Below are positions 29,472 to 42,110 of a stretch of 64,000 bases of DNA, piece by piece. The stretch comes from Symsagittifera roscoffensis (Eukaryota > Xenacoelomorpha > Acoela > Convolutidae). Position numbers and translations under genes: made by a program. The notes under the pieces are model-generated. The model did not search any database, was not told the origin of the DNA, and was given only the letters and a program-made list of their open reading frames with translations. Position 1 is the stretch's first letter. The number at the start of each line of letters is the position of its first letter. The stretch is taken from contig NC_087068.1 of NCBI RefSeq assembly GCF_963678635.1, positions 33,677,436 through 33,741,435 of the forward strand, in the 5' to 3' direction.

Positions 29472-32400
29472 TTGTGTCGAAAACAAAATTCGCAATTGAT
29501 GCAAATAAAAGACACTTCAAACTCGTATTTTTCGTATTTTCAATTGTGAGCAAAGATAAGAGTTTTGCAAGCAAGCTATGCAAGCTTTGGACTTTGTTAA
29601 TATATTTCAGTTTACTTCATAGACTGATTCGGTTGCAAAAAAATTTTGAAAGTTTTTGATGCACGTTTTTTGTAGCCTCGAAATTTTGAATTAATTCAAG
29701 TTATTTCATTGATTGAATTGGTCCGCAAAAATTTTAAGTAATTTTACAGCAAGCGTTTCTTGCTTCAAAACTTCAAGTTTTTCATTTTTCCCTGTACGTA
29801 ATCAGTGAGCGCAATAATAAAAATTTCTAAGGAAAGTATTCAGGCTTTGTTTTTTAAATATTTAAAGTTATTTAATAGATTGAATCAGTTTGCGAAAAAC
29901 TTAAGTTTTTTAAACATACTTTTCAAGCTATACATTTTTGAAATTCTTCAACTTAATTCAAATAAGACCGAAAATTTTAAGTGCTTTTATGCAAGCTATT
30001 CAGGCTTTGAATTATCAAAATTTTTCAAATTACTTGATAGACAAGTCGGTTCGCGAAAAGTCTCCGTTTTTATAAGAAAGCTAATCATTCTGAGGTACTT
30101 AAAAAACAACGAGGTGTTTTATAGACTTAATCAGTTCTCAAAAAGTTATTCTGAGCAAGCTATGCGTCCTTGAGCAATCAAAACTTTTTGCATGTTCTAT
30201 GGATCTCGGCTTCCATAAATTTCAAGTTTTTTATAAGCAACCTATTCAAACTATGAAATTTTTCAATGTTTCAAGTTATTTCATGAATACTTGAATAGAA
30301 TTATTTTTCATAGAACTATTTTTTCTTCTCGGCAAGCTTCTCTAACTTTGATTTTTAAAAAAATTTCAAGTTAAACGAAAACCAAGTCGATTCGCGAAAA
30401 GTTTTTTTTTTCTAAGAAAACTGTTCAATCTAAGAAACTTTGAAATACTTCAAGATAGTTCATAGACTGATCAGTTCGGAAAAAACTTAGCTTTTCTATG
30501 CAAGCTAATTCAGCTTCAAAATACCAAAACTTTCATATGTTTTATGGATGGATTTACTTTGCAACATTTTTTTTAAAAACTAGCTGTTCAGGCTGTGATT
30601 TGTCTAAATATTTCAATTTTTTTATTCAAACAGTTGGTTCGCAAAAATTTTGTTTTCTCCTAAGAAAACTTTTCAAGCTAAGAAACTTTAAAATACTTCA
30701 ATATAGTTCATAGAATAAATCAGTTTGTAAAAAGTTTCAGTTTTTGTAAGTAAACTATTCAAGCTAAGAAACTTTGAACTTTGAAATACATCAAGTTACC
30801 TCATAGACAGAATCAATTGATGAGAAGTTTTAGTTTTTCTAAGCAAATGATTCAAGCTTTGAAATTTCGAAAAATGCTTTTTTTTATTGAATGAGTTGAA
30901 TTCCGACAAGTAAGTTTTTTGAGCAAGCTACTCGAGCTATGGAAACTTGAAAATTGTCAAGTTATTCCATTGATGGAATCGTTTTGCAAAAACTTCATTT
31001 TTCAAAAACAAGCTATTCAATTTGTGAATTTCAGAATAATTCAAAAATTTGAAACTTTGAAAAAGTCAATTTTGTTGACAAATTTAAGTGGATTGCGACT
31101 ACTAAGTTTTTTTGAGCAAGTTATTTCATAGATGGAATCGATAATTTGAGCCAAGCTGTTGCTCATTTGAAATTTTGATTTTTTGTTATACTTTCGAAGG
31201 AGTTGGCTCTCGAAAATTTTTGTTTTTGTAAGCAAGCATATCAAACCATTTCATAGATGGAATCGGTTTGCAAAATCTCCTTTCTTTTTCTAAGGAAACT
31301 AGTCAGGCTGAGCAAAATTGAAGAAATTCAAGATATTTCATAGGCTGAATCAGTTCGCAAAAACTTTAGCTTTTTCTAGGCAAGCTATTTCAGCTTTGAA
31401 ACATTGAAACCTCTTAAAATTTTATGTAGGTAGCAAAGTTTTTGTTTTCTGAAAAAAAATATTCTAGCTTCGAATTTCCAAAATATTTCAAATTATTTGA
31501 TTAACAAGTCGGTTCGCAAAAATTTTTTTTCAGTAAACTAATCATGCTAGTATTTTGAAACATTTCAAGTTATTTCATACATGAAATCGGTTCACTAGAA
31601 GCTTAAATTTTACGAAGTAACTTATTCTAGATCTGAATTTTTGAAAAAATCAATTTTGTTGACAAATTTAAGTGGATTACGACTATTAAGTTTTTTTGAG
31701 CAAGCTGCTGGAGCTATTGAAACTTGAAAATTGTCAAGTTATTCCATAGATGGAATGGTTTTGCAAAAACGTCATTTTTCAAAAACAAGCTATTCAATTT
31801 GTGAATTTCAGAATAATTCAAAAATTTGAAACTTTGAAAAAATCAATTTTGTTGACAAATTTAAGTGGATTGCGACTACTAAGTTTTTTTGAGCAAGCTG
31901 CTCGAGCTATTGAAACTTGAAAATTGTCAAGTTGTTCCATAGATGGAATCGTTTTGCAACAACGTCATTTTTTAAAAACAAGCTATTCAATTTTTGAATT
32001 TCAGAACAATTCAAAAAATTTGATAAACAATTCGGTTCGCGAAAAGCTTTTTTTTCCGAGAAAATTAATCAAGCTAAAAAAACTTTAAAATGTTTTAAGT
32101 TATTTTATACATGGAATCGATTTGCTAGAAACTTAATTTTTTCTAAGCAATCTATTCGAGTTCTGAAACTTTGAAAAAAATCAAATTACTCAATAAATTC
32201 AAAAGTATTTTGACTACTAAGTTTTTTTGAGCAAACTTCTCGAGCTATTGAAACTCAAAAATTGTCAAGTTATTCCATAAAGGGAATCGTTTTGCGAAAA
32301 CTTCGTTTTTTATACAAGATATTCTTTTTTTGAATTTTCAAAATATTTCAAAATGTTTGATAGACAAGTCGGTTTGCGAAAAGTTTTTTTTTCGAAGAAA

Positions 32401-34137
32401 ACTATTCAAGCTAAGAAGCTTTGACATACATCAAGTTACCTCATAGACGGAATCAGTTGATGAGAAAATTTAGTTTTTCTATGCAAATGATTCGAGCTTT
32501 GAAAATTTGAAGAAATTCTTTTTTTGATTGAATGAGTTGAATTCCGACAAGTAAATTTTTTGAGCAAGCTACTCGAGCTATGGAAACTCGACAACTCTCA
32601 AGTTATTTCATAGATGGAATCGAGTTTTTGAGCCAAGCTGTTGCTCATTTGAGATTTTGAATTTTTTTTACAACTTTCGAAGGAGTTGGCTCTCGAAAAT
32701 TTTAGTTTTTGCAAGCAACCATATCAAACCATTTCATAGATGGAATCGGTTTGCAAAATCTCATTTTTTTTTCTAAGGAAACTAGTCAAGCTGAGCAAAT
32801 TAGAAAAACTTCAGGATAGTTTATAGGCTGAATCAGTTCGCAAACATTTCAGCTTTTTCTAGGCAAGCTATTTCAGCTTTGAAACATCGAATCCTCTAAA
32901 TATTTTATGGAGGGGTTTAGAAAAAAAAACTATTCAAACTTCGAATTTCCGAAATATGTCAAGTTAATTTGATAGACAAGTCGGTTCGCAAAAAATTTTT
33001 TTTTCTATAAAAACAATTCGAGCAAAAACTTTTGAAATAATTAAAGTTATTTCATAAATGGAATTGGTTTGCTAAAAGTTTAAATTTTTCATAGCAACTT
33101 ATTCGAGTTCAGAAACTTTGAAAAAAAATCAATTTATTTGATAGATTCATTTGGATTGCGACTACTAAGATTTTTTACTCGAGTTATTGAAACAGCATAC
33201 TCGAGCATAGATGGAATCCGTTCTCAAAACAAATTATTAGCTTTTCTAAAAAACTATTCAAGCTAAGAAAGTTTGAAATACTTCAAGTTGGTTCATAGAC
33301 TGGGTTTATAAAAAATTTCAGTTTTTTAAGTCAGCTATTTTAGCTTTGAACCGTTTCGCGAAACCTTCAATTTTTTAAAACAAGCTATTCAATTTTTGAA
33401 TTTTCATAATATTTCATGTTACTTGTTGACAAGTCGGTTCTGTTCGCAAACAGTTTTTTCTAAGAAAACTATTCATGCTAAGAAATTATGAAACATTTCA
33501 AACGATTTCATAATTGGAATCAGTTCGCTAGAATTTTAAATTTTTCTAAGAGTCTTATTCGAGTTCTGAAACATTGACAAAATTCAATTTATTTGATAAA
33601 ACTAATTGGATTGCGACTACTAAGTTTTTTTGAACAAACCACTCGAGCTATTGAAACTCGAAAACTTTTATCTGAGCTATTAAATTGTGAGACTTTCCAA
33701 ATTATTTCAAAGACGGAATTAGTGGGCAAAAAACTTTGTTTCCTAAGCAAAAAAATCGAAATTTGAAAGTTCAATATAGTTCAAGTTAAATCAGAGATGG
33801 AATAGATTCGCGGAAATTCAAGTTTTTTCAGCAAGATGTTTGAGATTTGAAACTTTGTGATGTTTAAAAAACTTAAGCCAGCTATTCGACCTAAAGTTTT
33901 GACATATATCAAGCGAATTTAAAAACGGAATCGGTTTACAAACCGTTGAATTTCTTGAGCAAATTTATCGAGCTTCAAAATCTTGAAACAATTCAAGTTA
34001 TTCCATAGATATTATATATCCGCAAAAAATTCTTCGAGATCTAAAAAATTGAGGTTAATGAAGATTTTTTTCATAGACTGATTCGGTTTGCAAAAAATTT
34101 GAATTTTACGAGCCAGCTTTTCGAGCTTTAAAAGCAG
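29076..34137 (+). repeat. 5.06-kb tandem duplication, unit 1
   Basis: The unit begins inside the right arm of the palindrome (CGTTAAACCAAACC at 29076) and ends in satellite at 34137. The same start recurs at 34138, giving a 5062-bp unit in direct tandem. Sequence is nearly identical over long stretches, for example 29474-30170 with 34538-35210. Confidence 0.85.
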
Positions 34138-37100
34138 CGTTAAACCAAACCAAAAGATTTATCGATCTCAAGCAGCAGACTCACTGACTTTGCTCTTTCT
34201 AATAAACTAGAAAAAAAATGTTTATTTCAATGGAACAACTATTGCTCAAAGCATTTTTTTTTGAAAAAACCTCTTTTTTAGTAGAGTAATCTAGAATTAC
34301 AGAAAACGACACCGAGTTCAATTTAAAAAATCATATTAATTAGCATTAACAGTTTGATGCCAGGTTCTATGTGATGAGAATATGGTGTTTGAACCTTTAA
34401 AAGATTTTTCAGTAAGCCATGACAATAATTTGGATAAAATTTTTTTTCTATACATAGATTGAAATAAAAACTATAAATGCTAAAAAAAATTACGTGCTTA
34501 AACATGGTGAAGTAATCACTCTTGATTTTTCAAACTTGTGTCGCAAATAAAATTCGCAATTGATGCAAATAAAAGACACTTCAAACTCGTATTTTTCGTA
34601 TTTTCAATTGTGAGCAAAGATAAGAGTTGTGCAAGCAAGCTATGCAAGCTTTGGACTTTGTTAATCTATTTCAGTTTACTTCATAGACTGATTCGGTTGC
34701 AAAAAAATTTTGAAAGTTTTTGATGCACGTTTTTTGTAGCCTCGAAATTTTGAATTAATTCAAGTTATTTCTTTGATTGAATTGGTCCGCAAAAATTTTA
34801 AGTAATTTTACAGCAAGCGTTTCTTGCTTCAAAACTTCAAGTTTTTCATTTTTCCCTGTACGTAATCAGTGAGCGCAATAATAAAAATTTCTAAGGAAAG
34901 TATTCAGGCTTTGTTTTTTAAATATTTAAAGTTATTTAATAGATTGAATCAGTTTGCGAAAAACTTAAGTTTTTTAAACATACTTTTCAAGCTATACATT
35001 TTTGAAATTCTTCAACTTAATTCAAATAAGACCGAAAATTTTAAGTGCTTTTATGCAAGCTATTCAGGCTTTGAATTATCAAAATTTTTCAAATTACTTG
35101 ATAGACAAGTCAGTTCGCGAAAAGTCTCCGTTTTTATAAGAAAGCTAATCATTCTGAGGTACTTAAAAAACAACGAGGTGTTTTATAGACTTAATCAGTT
35201 CTCAAAAAGTTAAAGTTATTCTGAGCAAGCTATGCGTCCTTGAGCAATCAAAACTTTTTGCATGTTCTATGGATCTCGGCTTCCATAAATTTCAAGTTTT
35301 TTATAAGCAACCTATTCAAACTATGAAATTTTTCAATGTTTCAAGTTATTTCATGAATACTTGAATAGAATTATTTTTCATAGAACTATTTTTTCTTCTC
35401 GGCAAGCTTCTCTAACTTTGATTTTTAAAAAATTTCAAGTTAAACGAAAACCAAGTCGATTCGCGAAAAGTTTTTTTTTTCTAAAAAAACTGTTCAATCA
35501 AAGAAACTTTGAAATACTTCAAGATAGTTCATAGACTGATCAGTTCGGAAAAAGCTTAGCTTTTCTATGCAAGCTAATTCAGCTTCAAAATACCAAAACT
35601 TTCATATGTTTTATGGATGGATTTACTTTGCAACATTTTTTTTAAAAACTAGCTGTTCAGGCTGTGATTTGTCTAAATATTTCAATTTCTTTATTCAAAC
35701 AGTTGGTTCGCAAAAATTTTGTTTTCTCCTAAGAAAACTTTTCAAGCTAAGAAACTTTAAAATACTTCACTATAGTTCATAGAATAAATCAGAATGTAAA
35801 AAGTTTCAGTTTTTGTAAGTAAACTATTCAAGCTAAGAAACTTTGAACTTTGAAATACATCAAGTTACCTCATAGACGGAATCAATTGCTGAGAAGTTTT
35901 AGTTTTTCTAAGCAAATGATTCAAGCTTTGAAATTTCGAAAAATTCTTTTTTTTTATTAAATGATTTGAATTCCGACAAGTAAGTTTTTTGAGCAAGCTA
36001 CTCGAGCTATGGAAACTTGAAAATTGTCAAGTTATTCCATAGATGGAATCGTTTTGCAAAAACGTCATTTTTCAAAAACAAGCTATTCAATTTGTGAATT
36101 TCAGAATAATTCAAAAATTTGAAACTTTGAAAAAGTCAATTTTGTTGACAAATTAAAGTGGATTGCGACTACTAAGTTTTTTTGAGCAAGTTATTTCATT
36201 GATGGAATCGATAATTTGAGCCAAGCTGTTGCTCATTTGAAATTTTGATTTTTTGTTATACTTTCGAAGGAGTTGGCTCTCGAAAATTTTAGTTTTTGTA
36301 AGCAAGCATATCAAACCATATCATAGATGGAATCGGTTTGCAAAATCTCCTTTCTTTTTCTAAGGAAACTAGTCAAGCTGAGCAAAATTGAAGAAATTCA
36401 AGATATTTCATAGGCTGAATCAGTTCTCAAAAATTTTAGCTTTTTCTAGGCAAGCTATTTCAGCTTTGAAACATTGAAACCTCTTCAAATTTTATGTAGG
36501 TTGCAAAGTTTTTGTTTTCTGAAAAAAATATTCTAGCTTCGAATTTCCAAAATATTTCAAATTATTTGATTAACAATTCGGTTCGCGAAAAGCTTTTTTT
36601 TCCGAGAAAATTAATCAAGCTAAAAAACTTTGAAATGTTTTAAGTTATTTCATACATGGAATCGATTTGCTAGAAACTTAATTTTTTCTAAGCAATCTAT
36701 TCGAGTTCTGAAACTTTGAAAAAAATCAAATTACTCAATAAATTCAAATGTATTTTGACTACTAAGTTTTTTTGAGCAAACTTCTCGAGCTATTGAAACT
36801 CAAAAATTGTCAAGTTATTCCATAAAGGGAATCGTTTTGCGAAAACTTCGTTTTTTATACAAGATATTCTTTTTTTGAATTTTCAAAATATTTCAAAATG
36901 TTTGATAGACAAGTCGGTTTGCGAAAAGTTTTTTTTTCGAAGAAAACAATTCAAGCTAAGAAGCTTTGACATACATCAAGTTACCTCATAGACGGAATCA
37001 GTTGATGAGAAAATTTAGTTTTTCTAAGCAAATGATTCGAGCTTTGAAATTTTGAAGAAATTCTTTTTTTGATTGAATGAGTTGAATTCCGACAAGTAAA

Positions 37101-38680
37101 TTTTTTGAGCAAGCTACTCGAGCTATGGAAACTCGACAACTCTCAAGTTATTTCATAGATGGAATCGAGTTTTTGAGCCAAGCTGTTGCTCATTTGAAAT
37201 TTTGAATTTTTTTTACAACTTTCGAAGGAGTTGGCTCTCGAAAATTTTAGTTTTTGCAAGCAAGCATATCAAACCATTTCATAGATGGAATCGGTTTGCA
37301 AAATCTCATTTCTTTTTCTAAGGAAACTAGTCAAGCTGAGCAAATTAGAAAAACTTCAGGATAGTTTATAGGCTGAATCAGTTCGCAAACATTTCAGCTT
37401 TTTCTAGGCAAGCTATTTCAGCTTTGAAACATCGAATCCTCTAAATATTTTATGGAGGGGTTTAGAAAAAAAAACTATTCAAACTTCGAATTTCCGAAAT
37501 ATGTCAAGTTAATTTGATAGACAAGTCGGTTCGCAAAAAATTTTTTTTTCTATAAAAACAATTCGAGCAAAAAGTTTTGAAATAATTAAAGTTATTTCAT
37601 AAATGGAATTGGTTTGCTAAAAGTTTAATTTTTTCATAGCAACTTATTCGAGTTCAGAAACTTAGAAAAAAAAATCAAGTTATTTGATAGATTCATTTGG
37701 ATTGCGACTACTAAGATTTTTTACTCGAGCTATTGAAACAGCATACTCGAGCATAGATGGAATCCGTTCGCAAAACAAATTATTAGCTTTTCTAAAAAAC
37801 TATTCAAGCTAAGAAAGTTTGAAATACTTCAAGTTAGTTCATAGACTGGGTTTATAAAAAATTTCAGTTTTTTAAGTCAGCTATTTTAGCTTTGAACCGT
37901 TTCGTGAAACCTTCATTTTTTTTAAAACAAGCTATTCAATTTTTGAATTTTCAAAATAATTCATGTTACTTGTTGACAAGTCGGTTCTGTTCGCAAACAG
38001 TTTTGTCTAAGAAAACTATTCAAGCTAAGAAATTATAAAACATTTCAAATGATTTCATAATTGGAATCGGTTCGCTAGAAGTTTAACTTTTCCTAAGCCT
38101 CTTATTCGAGTTCTGAAACATTGACAAAATTCAATTTATTCGATAAACTAAATGGATTGCGACTACTAAGTTTTTTTGAACAAACCACTCGAGCTATTGA
38201 AACTCGAAAATTTTTATCTGAGCTGTTAAATTGTGAGACTTTCCAAGTTTTTTCAAAGACGGAATTAGTGGGCAAAAAACTTTGTTTCCTAAGCAAAAAA
38301 ATCGAAATTTGAAAGTTCAATATAGTTCAAGTTAAATCAGAGATGGAATAGATCCGCGGAAATTCAAGTTTTTTCAGCAAGATGTTTGAGATTTGAAACT
38401 TTGTGATGTTTAAAAAACTTAAGCCAGCTATTCGACCTAAAGTTTTGACATATTTCAAGCGAATTCAAAAACGGAATCGGTTCACAAACCGTTGAATTTC
38501 TTGAGCAAATTTATCGAGCTTCAAAATCTTGAAACAATTCAAGTTATTCCATAGATATTATATATCCGCAAAAAATTCTTCGAGATCTAAGAAATTGAGG
38601 TTAATGAAGATTTTTTTCATAGACTGATTCGGTTTGCAAAAAGTTTGAATTTTACGAGCCAGCTATTCGAGCTTTAAAAG
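34138..38680 (+). repeat. 5.06-kb tandem duplication, unit 2 (with internal deletion)
   Basis: It matches unit 1 from the palindrome-arm fragment (34138-34530) through satellite to CGAGCCAGC...CTTTAAAAG at 38680. About 521 bp equivalent to 31507-32027 is missing near 36576, between two similar monomer segments (AACAAGTCGGTTCGC and AACAATTCGGTTCGC). Confidence 0.85.
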
Positions 38681-41524
38681 TTTGAAATATTTCCAATTAA
38701 TTCATAGACTGGACCGGTTTTCGATAAGTTCGAGTTTTTTCAGCAAATTATTCGAGCTAGCAAAATTTGAGATTTTTCAAATTATTTCACAGTGGGATTT
38801 AATTGGCAAAAAATTCGAGTTTTGAAAACTCGACATCTCAAAATTTAAAACAGTTCCGCGATTTTACTAAGCGTGTTGCTCGAGCTATGAAGGTATGAAA
38901 TTTTGAGTTTTTCAAGCAACTTACTTGAGCTATGAAATTGTTAGATATTAAAAATTATTTCATAGACGGAATCGGTTTGTAAAAAGGTTGATTTTTTAGC
39001 AATCTATTCGAGCTATGAAGAATTGAGATTTTTCAAATTGTTTTTTCATAGACTGATTTGGTTCGAAAAAAACCTCAGTTTTAAGCTAGCTATTTGAACT
39101 TTAAAAGTTGGGGAAATTTCATTTCAATTCATAGACAGATCCGACTTTCGAAAAATTTGAGCAACAAATGCAAGTTGTTCGAGTTATGAAACTTTGAGAT
39201 ATTTCAAGTTTTTTCACAGACGAAATCGGTCCCAAACAAATTTGTGTTTTTTTTTCATGCAAGCTACTCGAGTTTTAAAAACTGAAAAGCTTCAAATTTA
39301 ATAAAAGACTGAATCAGTTCGCGAAAATTTGAGTTTCCTAAGGCAGCTGATTGATCTATAATTTGGAAATATTTCAAGTTGTTTCATGGACGGAATTTGC
39401 TAGGGAGAAGTTTTATTTTTTAAGCAAGCTATCTGAGCTATGAAACTTCAACAATTCTCAAATTACTTCATAAACGGATTTAGTTGGCAAAAACTTGAGA
39501 TTTGAACCCTAAAAAAGTTATTTCTGGCAAGTTTCGATGTTTGAAAATTTAAAATATTTCCGCGAAAATACTAGTTTTTAAGCAAGTTATTCGGGCTATA
39601 AAGTTTTGCAAGATTTCAAAACTTTCAGGCCACCTACTCAATATTTTAAGGTTTTTCAGCCAGCTAATTGAGCTTCGATGTATTGACTGATTAAATTGAA
39701 ATATCTGAAATATCTTGAAATATCTGAAATATAGTTAATTCATAGACTGAACCAGTTTTCGAGTTATTCGAGCTTTGAAAAATTGAAATATTTGATGTTA
39801 AATCGTAACCGGAACCGTTTTCTGATAAGTTTGCGTTTTCTCAGAGTTAATCAGAGTTGTTCAAAAAATTTAGTCATTCGAGCTACAAAATTTTTAGATA
39901 ATTATAGACGGAATCTGTTTTTGAAAAAATCCGTTTTTAGACAAGTTTTTTGAGCTATAAACTTTTTAGATTTTTCAAGTTATTCCATTGACTGATTCAG
40001 TTCGCAGAAAGCTTTAGTTTTTAAGACAGCTATTCGAGCTATAAAATTTTGAGAGTTTTCGAAAAATTCCATAGGCGGAATTGGTTCGCAAAAGTTTTGA
40101 TTCGTTTAAGCAAGCTGTTCGAGCTATGATTTCATAGACGGATTTAGTTTGCGAAAAGTTTTTTTTAAGAAAATAGAATAAATCCGCTTTAATTCAAATT
40201 GAATTTTTGAAGCAAGCTGATTGAGCAATGAATTTTATCATATTTTTTCAAGTTATTTCATTGACGGATTTGGTTCCCAAAAAGTTTTTGTTTTTTAAGC
40301 AAACTAATCGATGTTTGAAAATTTAAAATAGGTCTGCGAAATGACAATTTTTCTAAGCAAATTGTTTGAGCTGTAAAAGTTTGTCAGGATTCGAATTTTT
40401 TCAGCCTGCTATTTGACCTTTAATCGGTTTTGAAATCAATTTTCGTAAAAAAAATTTAACTTTTTTTGCCAGCTATTGAGCTTTAAATTCGTTCCGCAAA
40501 GATTTTTAGTTTCTAAAGCAAACTATTCGATATTTGAAAATTTGAAATACTCCAGGTTTTCTTTTAGACGATATCGGTTTACAAAAAATTGAGTTTTTTA
40601 AACAGACTTTTCGAGCTTTAAAAACAAGAATTTTTTCAAGTTTTTGTGTAAACTGAACCCTTTTGAAAAAACTTTTAGTTTTTTATGCAAGCTTTTGAGC
40701 TATTAATTTTACAGATAAATGAAGTTATTTCACAGACGGATCCATTTTGAGAAAAATTTTAGTTTTAGTAATTTGAAAATTTGAAAAAATCCAAGTTATT
40801 TTATAGACGCTAACGGTTCGCGATAAATTTCAATTCTTCAAGCAAATTATTCGATATTTGAAAATGTGAAAACATCAAACTGAGTTGTTTTATAGACGCT
40901 ATCGGTTCGCAAAAAGATTGAATTTTTAAAGCAAGATATTTGATCTATGAAGCTTGGATTAAACAATTTTATGGACGGATTTGGTGCGGAAAAAATTTTT
41001 GTGTCTTAATTAAACTATTCGAGATTTGAAAACTGAAAATAATTCAAGTTGTTTCAAAGATGGAATAGATCTGCAAAAGCTTGGATTTTTTGAACAAGCT
41101 GCTCAAGCTATAGCGTTTTGCGAAACTTCAGGTGTTTTTGAGCCAGCTATTCGAGCTTTAATTGCTTTTTGGAATCAATTTTTGAAAAATTCAGTTTTTT
41201 AAGCCAGCTACTCGAGCTTAGAAACAATTGCAGAATTTCAAGTTAATTCCTAGAATGGAGCGGTTTTCAGAAGTTTTGAGTTTTTAAGCAAGTTATTCGA
41301 TCTATGAAACTTGGAGATAATTCAACTTTTTTTATAGACGGATTCGTTTTGAGAATAAACTTTGTTTTCTCAATCAAACTGTTCGAATTTGAAAACTAAA
41401 AAAATCCAAATCATTATACAGACGGTATCAACTCGCAAAAAATTTAAGTTTTCTCAATCAAGTTAATTAAGCAATGAAACTTTAAGAGAAGTCGAAAATT
41501 AAAAAAATTCAGGGACTGAAACGC

Positions 41525-41642
41525 ACGTTTATGCAAGTCTCAGGTCTTCCCCCACCATATTTTGATAATAAAACCAAAAACTTTATAAATTAGTTTTATT
41601 ATCAAAATATGGTGGGGGAAGACCTGAGACATGCATAAACGT
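41525..41642. mobile_element. 118-bp near-perfect hairpin element in the satellite
   Basis: Arm 41525-41574 and arm 41593-41642 are inverse repeats of 50 bases with a single mismatch, around an 18-base loop. The arms contain GGTCTTCCCCCACCATATTT, unlike satellite sequence. On each side lies a nearly identical 99-bp satellite segment (41414-41512 and 41659-41757). Confidence 0.8.
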
Positions 41643-42110
41643 GTATCAACGTGTACCGTTATACAGACGGTATCAACTCGCAAAATATTTAAGTTTTCTC
41701 AATCAAGTTAATTAAGCAATGAAACTTTAAGAGAATTCGAAAATTAAAAAAATTCAGTGTGCCAAAAATTTGAGTTTCTCAAGCAAACTGTTCCAATTTG
41801 AAAAAATGAAAACATCAAAGTTATTTTATAGACGGCACCGGTTCGCAAAGTGTTTGAGATTCTTAAGCAAACCAATACAGATAAGAAACTTTGAGCTTTT
41901 TCATGTATTTTTTGGACGCTTTTGCTTCGGTAAAAGTTTTCCGTGTCTCAAGCAAACTATTCGATTTTTTAAAATTTAAAATAGTTCAAATTATTCCATA
42001 TAGATGCAATAGATGCAATAGATACCCAATATTTTTTAGTTTTTTGAACAAATTCTTCAAGCTATGAAATGTTGCGACATATAAAGTGCTTATAGGCAAG
42101 CGAATTGAGC

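Larger units (their letters stand above)
29472..42110 (+). repeat. Degenerate satellite, about 84-bp monomer, forward orientation
   Basis: Monomers repeat the order AAGCAAGCTATTCGAGCTTT, then GAAACTTTGAAATATTTCAA, then GTTATTTCATAGACGGAATC, then GGTTCGCAAAAAGTTT and a T run. The spacing between equivalent points is about 84 bases in the parts I counted by hand. Each monomer contains two palindromic cores, AAGCT...AGCTT and TTGAAATATTTCAA. Monomers differ strongly and indels are common. Short open frames here are translations of the repeat and are not annotated as genes. Confidence 0.85.

Noticed and set aside
29805-30173. 122-codon open frame and similar frames throughout 29-64 kb
   Set aside because: They are translations of satellite monomers, recur with the repeat period and appear in both halves of the tandem duplication. 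Composition is F/L/K/S-rich with no domain.
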